The position numbers and the translations under genes were made by a program. Below, one piece after another: positions 56,432 to 64,000 of a DNA stretch of 64,000 nt (the first letter of the stretch is position 1; the number at the start of each line of letters is the position of its first letter). The notes beneath the pieces are model-generated. The model had not been told where the DNA came from. It saw only the letters and a program-made list of their open reading frames with translations, and made no database searches. This DNA comes from Hypoxylon rubiginosum (taxonomy: Eukaryota > Ascomycota > Sordariomycetes > Xylariales > Hypoxylaceae), in assembly GCA_902806565.1 (NCBI GenBank), contig CADCXA010000006.1, positions 992,001 to 1,056,000 of the forward strand. Reading direction: 5' to 3'.

Positions 56432-58634
56432 CTATATAAGTGTGATGCGCGATAGCCCAGGCCAATTGTCGATATCCCACTCATTCCACCAAGCCTTCAA
56501 ATGATCTGGGAGATCTTCTAGCTTATACGAGCCTAACGTATCAAACATGTACTGCAAGATGCCAGTTCGTTGAAACTTATCATCTCCCGGGGACTCCAAT
56601 ATGAGCGCGTAAAAGCCTAGCATATCCTCAGCGTCCACTTTACATATTGGCATGCATGTGCCCTCAACTACTTCTGCTTTTGCGAACTCCTCTACCCTAT
56701 CCGACATGTCGAAGTATACGCATGGTATGGTGAGAGGTGACTTGAATCTGCCATAGCACTGTGTCCTAGCTTCGTCGGTATATATCTCGAGAGACCCAGA
56801 CTGTTTCAGCCATCGGAAATAGAAGAATCTGCATTCGATATCGAGCTCTGCAGATCTAAGGAGACCGGTGGTGTCCCCATCAGGGGGTTCTGCCACAATT
56901 CTTTCGTCAATTAGTCTCATTAATGGTTTCACGGCCGGATTCACATTCTCATCCCATCCATGAACACATAATTCGACACTGGTCCCTGTGCCCGTGGCCG
57001 CCACTGAAGCCCAACTCCAAGACGGGGCATAAGACGCATTGCATCGAACCTGGATTCCTCCTGTAGCCTTAGTCTTCCACAAAAGGCCATACCGTATATC
57101 ACGCTTCCACAGGCCAGCCAGATACGCATCGCCGTTTAGTTCTTGAAAGGATTTAGCAATACCGGACATGGCGATGAGCCTGTCGGAATCTTTTGTGAGG
57201 GTGGAAGACAAGTAGGTCGAAAGGATAGTAAGCCAGTTGTATTCTTTTAAGCGAAAGGTCTGGGTCGCTTGGGCTTGGGCAAACACTCTCCTCGTAGCTT
57301 TGTATCCGAATTTGGACTTTCGCCGTGCGTACGAATTCCAATGCGGATTCATGTAATTGGCAAGACCAATCATAAGATCAGCTTCACAATAAGTGCCTCC
57401 CACGCACTCCCAATACATTTGATTTCGTGTGAAGTGGATGGTACGATCAGACAAGAACCGCTCCTGTACCACCCAACCTCGGGTGTGGAGAGGCGCTCTC
57501 TCGATTTCATCGAACCATGTTGAGCCATTCCAGGCTATCCAAGGGCCGTATTTGAGTTCCGACGAATGCGGTTTGGGAAGACCTATATCAGTTATGAATG
57601 GATACAAAAACCTCGCATTATCCGTTCTATAGCGAAATAGGCCGAGGGATGGGTCAACCGATGAAGAGATCGCCGATATATTACAGAATGAGTGACGATA
57701 AACATCAACCATGGTATTAGCTTCTCGCTGCCAGTCGTTCTCCGAGTCTTGAAATATGCATAGCGAATCGATCCAGAGGTATTTATAACCCAGGCGGTGC
57801 ACAAGTAGGACAGCGTCCCGAAAAGTCGGCGATAGACTGTCAGGGGAGATGCCGCCTCGAAGTTGATGCTCCGTTTCTTTGCTAAGCTGCGTGGTTCTAT
57901 TTGGGTCCCCCCAGCGATGAGAGAGTGTCCAATAGTCTGGATATTGTTGTACCTCGGGTGTGTCATGGCGGCACGACCCTTCTTCGCTAGTGCCATATCG
58001 AGATATAACTTCGTCCCTATCCCGCAAGAAGACCATACCGGAAGACGTCTCTTGGACGTCGATGGCTCGCGCTGGGAAATAGGATTGAGCGGTATAAGGG
58101 AACTTGCAGTAGTTCTGTTCCTTGCAGGTCGAAATCCAGCTCTGAATAGTTTCCAAGGATTGAGAAGACCCTATGTAAGGATCGAGCCTGGACCAAGGCC
58201 GGGCTAATATGTCATTTCGGTGGATAGGTATAGGCTGCCTATGGTGTGGAATGCCTTCGTATTCGTCCCGAGTAGACAGTTGGACTATATTCCTGAGTAC
58301 CTATTCACATTTTAAGATTTAAGGAATAGGTGGGATGGCTCGTACCTGAAATCTCATATGGAGCAGCCCATGAACATGTAACACCAAAGGTGACATGATA
58401 CGCACCAAAGTTGCTCCTTAAGAGGCAGGTAACTGTAAACCGTTCTCCAGCATCCTCTGCGCTGTTCCCTTCAGTCGGCCGGGGCGGGTGCGTTGACCAG
58501 ACCCAGGTGCAGGTGAAGCAACCGGCATCTTTGCTTACCACCAAATCACAGTATCTCTGGTGGTGTTTGCTATGGCCCCATGTACCAAAAGTTGATTTGC
58601 AAGTAATGCACAATATCCCTTCGACGTCTGTCAT
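56432..58634 (-). CDS. HET-domain protein, intact
   Basis: Two exons (58634-58346, 58203-56432) total 2061 nt, 686 residues. The intron has a GTACGA donor and a TTAG acceptor and joins APYEIS to ARPWSRLDPYIG in frame. The N-terminal 95 residues have Cys/His-rich motifs (ILCITCKST, HHQRYCDLV, CFTCTW) common before HET domains. The HET domain spans about 188-345: YWTLSHRWGD, LGYKYLWIDSLCIFQDS, DWQREANTMVDVYRHS, then TRGWVVQERFLSDRTIHF. A conserved C-terminal half follows (DSDRLIAMSGIAKSFQEL, DAYLAGLWKRDIRYGLLWK, APSWSWASV). These proteins are linked to heterokaryon incompatibility and programmed cell death. ATG at 58634 is the first in-frame start before the first Cys pair; the open frame runs further up without ATG. 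No defects are seen. Confidence 0.88.
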
Positions 58635-59488
58635 AGCAGCGTGCGTACCTACTATAGGTATCAACACTGGAAATGTGAAGAGGATTGCGGGGTGAGGCTG
58701 AATGAGAAACAGTGGTGTAAAGGGGCCCTTGAAATAATATCGCGCAGCCCCTTATATAAGAAGCCCAACGAGACATAGCCTTTTGACGATCGGGCAGATT
58801 GAGAGGTAGCCATCAATCCACCACATCTAGACCTTTAAACCTGTTAACGAGTGGGTGTATTGTCTTGATGCAACTACCTAATGGGGGAAACGAAGGAAAA
58901 GAAGCGGCTGGGGTAGCTGAACTATTCAAGTTATCCAAGCTATCCGTCTTGTCTCGAGTTCAAGCCCCCTGCCGCCACAGAGAACCTATTCCAACCCTAC
59001 TAACAAACTGACCAGTCATGTTCGATAGTGTGCCACCCAGTGACAGTGCACCTGCGCCAGCCTGGACATATTGATTCTGTTTATTGAAGCGCGTGCAACG
59101 CAGCACACCAGCTGAATATGCCGTTCGATGCATGCGGGCTATGTTTACGGCAGAGCCCAACTAATTTGAAAGGTTTATGGTTTATAGAAATATATATATG
59201 GTTTTATGAGCAGTTTGTATGCATATAAGCAATATATCTTCTAAAAGAATAGTGTATTAGGGTGGTTGATTTGGGATCTGGTTTCCGGGCATATCGGACT
59301 TACAACTTCGTCTATGCATGTAAGAAGTGGCAGGCTTCTGACCCCCCTGAACCGAAGACGGAACAAATCAGGATTTTCAAATAAAAAGGCGTTCAAATGG
59401 CTCCCACGGATATTCCAAAATAGTACATAGTGGAAACTCCATCCTATCGATTGCTTGATCGCAACTATTATATAAGAGCCCAGTCCAT
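58635..59488. other. Intergenic region, HET promoter / siderophore transporter 3' side
   Basis: About 850 nt. Holds the promoter of the second HET gene. No gene or repeat of note is seen. Confidence 0.45.
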
Positions 59489-61441
59489 TTAAAATAGCAC
59501 TCCCTTCGTCTGCTGAATCTCATTCAACCTGATGTTCTTGATAAGCATCACCCATATCAAAGACAGGGCCATGATGACGGTGCCTGCGATGATCATATAA
59601 GTCTGTGTCTGAGCATAGGCTTCGATAATGGCGGATCGAACATCGCTGCCAATGGGGTAGCTCAGTTGCACCTCGAGGCTATCATAAATATCCTCCCAGT
59701 CCGCTTTCGCCTCATCCGGAAGAAGCCTCTGCAGAGAATCGGGCAGAGTGTTGGTCCATATGGCACCGGAGATGGAATTTCCGACGGCGCCACCGACGTT
59801 GCCAAAAAGGCTCAAGAGAGCCAAGACGGCGGCGACATCGTTGTGCTCTGACGCCGCCATGACGCCGACTTGCTCGCAAATGATGATGGTGCCCCCGGCG
59901 ATTGCGGTGAGGATTTCGCACATGACAATGTATCCGATGTTGGTGCCAGGCTTTCGGAAGTAGATCAGAAGCCCAACAAATAGGATATAGAGCGGGACCG
60001 CGATCTGCAGAAGCCACCGGAAGCGACCTGTTCGGCGCATGAGGTAGCCGGTGCCCAACAGCCACGTAGCCGACACGATATCGAATATGCCGCCGATGTA
60101 CCCAGCCGTCGAGATGTCCAAGCCGTAAACAACCTGTAGGTAAGAGGAGAAGTAGCTGTTCCAGCAATAATAGGCGACCTGGTAAGTGAGATCGAGCAGG
60201 CATGCGCCGATGACCGTTCTCGACACTAGCAGGCCATACGGTAGAAACGGCTTGGGGGCGACAAAGCGTTCAACAAGGCCGAAGGCGACAATCATGGCAA
60301 AACCAATAACGAGCATGATGATAATCGAAGGCGTCCGCCAAGAATCGCCCATGGAGTCGGCAAGGGAGAAAGGAAGGAGGAAGAGCACTAAACCGCCTGC
60401 CAGCAGAACTACTCCGAGGACTAGGTATCGCATTAGCTTACTGGACATCAGATGCATCTGCGACAGAAAAAAAACTCACGATCGAATTCGATAACGTAAA
60501 ACCAGACGCTCTGCATAAACGTGCGGCCGCTCGCGACCTGTTCCAACTTCCCCCCTTTCTTGGCTTTTTTCAGGTTCCACTGCAGCGTGGTAAATAGGGG
60601 GAGGGCGACGAGGGGCAAAATAATCGCCCAGCACCCAAAGGCCCACCGCCAGTTGTAGTCGTAGAATTTCTCCGCGGCCTTCGGGCCCGCGAACGCGGTG
60701 ATGATGTACGGCGAGGAGGTGAAGGCGAAGGCCAGGCCTCGGTGGGACAGCGTCGAGGTATCGGCGGTCATGACGTCGATGGTGTAGATGAGACTGGTGA
60801 AGCCGACGTTGTAAAAGACCTGCGGGGAAATTTTAGCACCAGGTACGAATAAACGACTGCCTGATATAACCTACCTGGGCTGCGCAGTAGACGGCAATGT
60901 TAGAGCAGGTCGCCATAAGAATTAACCCGAGAGTAGCAAGAGCACTCATGGCAAGGAAGCCCTTAGACCGGTCGAAAAGATTCAAGATCTTAGCTACGGG
61001 CATAGTGCAGGCAGCGCACATAGCATTCGACACGATGCTGATAACCGGGATGAGAGAGTGCTGGTCGAACCCGCTCACGACGTAGGCGGTCAAGTTGCTG
61101 GTCGTCGACGACTGAAAGGCGTTGACGAAATAGATGGACCACATGCTGGAGAGTTCTAATTAGTAGACGGCCATAATTTCCGGACAGGTGCAGCTAGCTA
61201 CACACCAGACATAGACAAGCGCCAGCGAGTTCTTAGACCACGATATCGTAATGGCCTCGATGGCCTTGACACCATCTTGGGCGTTGTCCGTGGGCAACTC
61301 TTCGCGCTTTTCGAAGTCGGCCGCGGGCGTCTGCTCTTCATCCTTGCGGTCCTGGGCGACTTGGATGGTATCCGCGGGCTGGACGTCGGCGCCGTCGCCG
61401 GACGAGCGTCTTAAAAACCCGGGAAGCTTCTTGGACAGCAT
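59489..61441 (-). CDS. Siderophore-iron transporter, MFS (ARN/Sit/MirB type)
   Basis: Four exons (61441-61206, 61145-60875, 60819-60480, 60420-59489) total 1779 nt, 592 residues, the usual size for this 14-segment MFS subfamily. Junctions keep frame; intron 3 runs GTGAGT...CTAG and joins YVIEFD to LLGVVLLAGGLVLFLLPFSL, a family hallmark. Other signatures: a charged cytosolic N-terminus (1-60), MWSIYFVNAFQSSTTSNLTAYV in segment 1, VFYNVGFTSLIYTIDVMTADTS, NWRWAFGCWAIILP, and late GNVGGAVGNSISGAIWTNTLP. These carriers import ferric siderophores (triacetylfusarinine C, ferrichromes, enterobactin and others) across the plasma membrane by proton symport. Which siderophore cannot be read from sequence. 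Repression by a SreA-type GATA factor in iron-replete cells is known for the family and fits the ATCTGATAA site upstream. Confidence 0.9.
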
Positions 61442-63498
61442 TTTAAGGTACGATGACAAGACAACCCTGGGGGCCAAGGAACGAGTGTCTAGGATGCGAC
61501 AGAATCCATCGTCTGCAACGGCAAAGCCGCGAGTATTTGTACGGGTAACATCGACCCTCCGAGCTGATCGGGGTCAGGGCCTTACTGAGGATAGTTCGGG
61601 TTCCCAGCTGCGAGTTCCCATTACCAAATTGTCCGCCGAAAGTGGGCTAAGGCACGTACGCGTTTCTCCGAATCGTGGGTCGAGGCCGTCCGAAGATGTG
61701 ACCATGTGCCCTTGTGTGCGCGGCCGAAAGAACAAAAAATCCTTGCGACCCATCTCGCTTACGGGCGACGATCCTTGGCCAGATGGACGGGAATCAACCC
61801 TTTTCGAACGTAGCTTGATTTTGAAAAAGCTTAGAGGAGTGGGGAGATCCATGCATGGATCTTATCTTCGCCCCTAATCGCAATAGACAGGCGGTTTAAT
61901 GCGCTGGACATGGGTCTAGACTGAGAGCCGCAAATTATCTTGATGATCTGATAACTAAATTTTTTATCATTCTTGATCTCCTCGGCCCGTGGGATCTGAG
62001 TGAGGGATCTGTGCTAGGTATGTGTTGACGAACCACTGTCTTCTGCCTCTTCATTCTTGAGAGTTGTTTTAAGGTACTGTCAAATCCATACACCCGCTGT
62101 ACGTATGACGATAGGGACAGTATTCAAGGATGATCGAGATGGTGTGTGAAGTAGACAAGACATGATCGCGCTCTCGGGAAAGATATTTCAATTGTGAAGC
62201 CATACAAGTTCATGCATAGTAGACTTATTACCTCTCAGCCGTCCTCCTTAAACCGGAGCGCCTAGTTGCCTCCTAGCGTGAATGAACACACCACGTTCCA
62301 CTCATACTAAGCCTATAACTGATTAGCAAAGCGGGGGGGTAAGCTAGATAATTTTCAGCAGAGCGCCGTCTACTCTCTCAGTTCCTACGCCTTCTTTAAT
62401 ACCTACGGTCAAAATACGAGGTTATACTGGCTAGGTAACCAGCCGCTACCAGGAAGCCCTTAGGTGTCAGAATTTTAGTACTAAGACGGATCTATCGGAG
62501 ACAGCAAGCGCCCTGAGCAGCACGACAGATAATGGGACTCTCAGCTCTAGCATGATATTGTCGGAAGACTATTAACTTAAGACTATACATATCCTCATAC
62601 TACCATCAAGCCTACAACATCTTCTCGCTTTTAACAACATTGGATCACTACTGAGATGATATACCCGCCGACAAGCAAAGTCAAGACCCCTGTGACGTTC
62701 ATCTCCAACGGAATATCTTGTCCAGGTTGAAATCAAGGTCTAATTAGTAGAACGTGAAGGAGCTCACCGAATGGACTAGTGCGCTTAATATTTTTTCAAT
62801 CTATACTATAATACAGCTACGAAGTTGGGCGCCTAACGCACCACGGTGGTCGAAACAAGCTTTGAGAATGTTAGGGGACTCAAAGCCCCAGATGTTGATG
62901 ATCGTACATACTTTTTAGTGAAGACTGCCCCGGAGCGAGATGAGTATATTCCAAGATCCTTAGGGCCCTTGTTGATCCAACTGATCATCATTTTGTGGAA
63001 GCGTTCCCGAAGCGGCAATGATGTGGAGTAAAATGCGCCCCAAACATGCGTAGGCGATATGTAGGATGCATTATCAAAGGTATGGAACTGCTACTTAAGT
63101 GGTAGTCGATGCTTGTGCCACATATACCTGGTACATAAGATCGTATAAGACCAGGACAGGCCCAATACAAGGGTAGTCAAAGTCACTGCTTCGCCGTTCG
63201 CTTAAGTTATCTTCATCGAAGCGATGATTGGGTAAGTTTCTTTTTATATGAACCTGATGGCCATTACTTCACGAGCCTGCTAATTAACCTTGCTCGATGT
63301 CTTCGCGTTTATTAAGCGTAAAGACCCTCATTAGGTATTTCTGGTCCTTTACTACTTTTGTGCTTGAATTCAGTTTGCCACGATGATCAAATCATCTTCC
63401 TTCTACTCTCTCTCCCTCTCTCTCTCTGCGTCTTTCCCTCCCTGCTTAGGTATGCATCAAATAGCACGACCCTTTGAGAACCACCTTGATATCCCCCA
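61442..63498. other. 2-kb region upstream of the siderophore transporter
   Basis: Contains the transporter promoter and the 3' flank of the right-edge gene. It includes a GATA site (61946-61954) and a CT-rich run (63404-63427). Open frames of about 60 codons near 62833-63170 have no family features. No gene is recognised. Confidence 0.45.
61946..61954 (+). promoter_or_regulatory. SreA/Fep1-type GATA site ATCTGATAA
   Basis: This is an exact match to the ATCWGATAA sequence bound by fungal iron-regulatory GATA repressors. It lies about 505 nt upstream of the siderophore transporter start, with a further ATC-type GATA core (TTATCA) 15-20 nt on. Functional binding is inferred from the gene type and site. 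Confidence 0.55.
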
Positions 63499-64000
63499 TC
63501 ACAGCACAGCCTCTGTCTCGCAGAAGAACATGGAGGATCCCAGCAGATGAACCGTCTCGTCGGTCTGCGTGGGGCAGTCGAGCTGGTACACGAAGGTTCG
63601 GTTCAGGTAGCACTGGCCGCTCTTGAGGTTGTTCACGTCGACCATGGCATAGTTGCGGCTCTTGTAGATGGCTGGACGAACAGATAGCTTCGTTAGTCTC
63701 AAAATTTCTTTTTTTTATCACGATGGAGAGAAATATGCCCTTGCTTACTGTGGTGGCCCGGCTTCTGGCCGAGGGTGTTGAACTCGACGATGTCCAAGGG
63801 GTCTCGGTAGAAGGGAGGGCCGACATCGTCGCCGGGTACCATGCGCACGCCCGGGTGGCTGCCGCTGGCGTCGCCGACGTTAAGCCAGATCTCGAAGCCC
63901 AAGAGGTCGTCCTCGCAGGTGATGTCGGGGTCCTTGAGGAACGCGACGCCGGCCTCGGTTACCGCGTCTCGGCCCGTGTCGTCGACTCTGTTCATGTAGC
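63499..64000 (-). CDS. 3' end of an unrecognised gene, cut by right edge
   Basis: Two exons are visible: 64000 (continuing beyond the edge) to 63749 and 63671-63499, with an in-frame stop. The intron has a GTAAGC donor and a TCCAG acceptor, and joins GQKPGHH-T to IYKSRNYAMVD. The ATG at 63995 is in frame but the frame is still open at the edge, so the start is uncertain. The visible protein is about 140 residues: LLGFEIWLNVGDASGSHPGV, PPFYRDPLDIVEFNTLG and SGQCYLNRTFVYQLDCPTQ, with several Cys near the C-terminus (QCYL, LDCP, FFCE) that could form disulfides in a secreted protein. I do not recognise the family. Confidence 0.6.

Overview
This window is nuclear DNA from a filamentous ascomycete, probably a Sordariomycete-type Pezizomycotina. 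The evidence is short 45-180 nt introns with GTAAGT-like donors and CTAAC/CTGAC branch sites, GC-rich third positions in housekeeping exons, and typical fungal proteins. These include an AtfA-type bZIP with the Aft1 region, Dsn1/Mis13, HET-domain proteins, a DUF7025 AAA ATPase and an ARN/MirB-type siderophore transporter. Gene models were built by hand from splice signals, reading-frame phase and recalled family conservation. No transcript data or database search was available.

Left part (1-40.6 kb, mostly housekeeping): a DUF1365 protein cut by the left edge (-), MBF1 (+), a Cdt1-like licensing factor (-), a possible small protein (-), about 5.9 kb without a convincing gene but with microsatellites, an NCS1 purine/cytosine permease (-), a GST-like protein (+), 4 kb without a gene, the AtfA/Atf1 bZIP (+), kinetochore Dsn1 (+), mitochondrial Sdh5/SDHAF2 with a long low-complexity insert (-), the p24 protein Erv25 (-), U1 snRNP C (+), a 1106-residue disordered protein (-), and a putatively secreted agmatinase-like ureohydrolase (+) with a GC-AG intron.

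Right part (41-59 kb) is an accessory, incompatibility/immunity-like island. It holds a HET gene with a +4 nt frameshift inside its most conserved motif, a cytochrome P450 C-terminal relic, an 11-exon AAA ATPase with a 9-nt microexon, and, divergent from it, one continuous 10-exon reading frame of 2433 codons. That frame encodes an alpha/beta-hydrolase-like domain, a NACHT NTPase, an acidic linker, a ZZ-type zinc finger, a beta-propeller-like region and a C-terminal HET domain. A second intact HET gene follows. The NACHT-ZZ-HET protein is the best candidate for a previously undescribed system: HET domains in fungal NLR-like proteins are normally N-terminal effectors, and here HET is the C-terminal module while the N-terminal hydrolase has lost its nucleophile serine.

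The right flank holds a siderophore-iron MFS transporter (-) with a perfect ATCTGATAA GATA-factor site about 0.5 kb upstream, a region without genes, and the 3' end of an unrecognised gene cut by the right edge.
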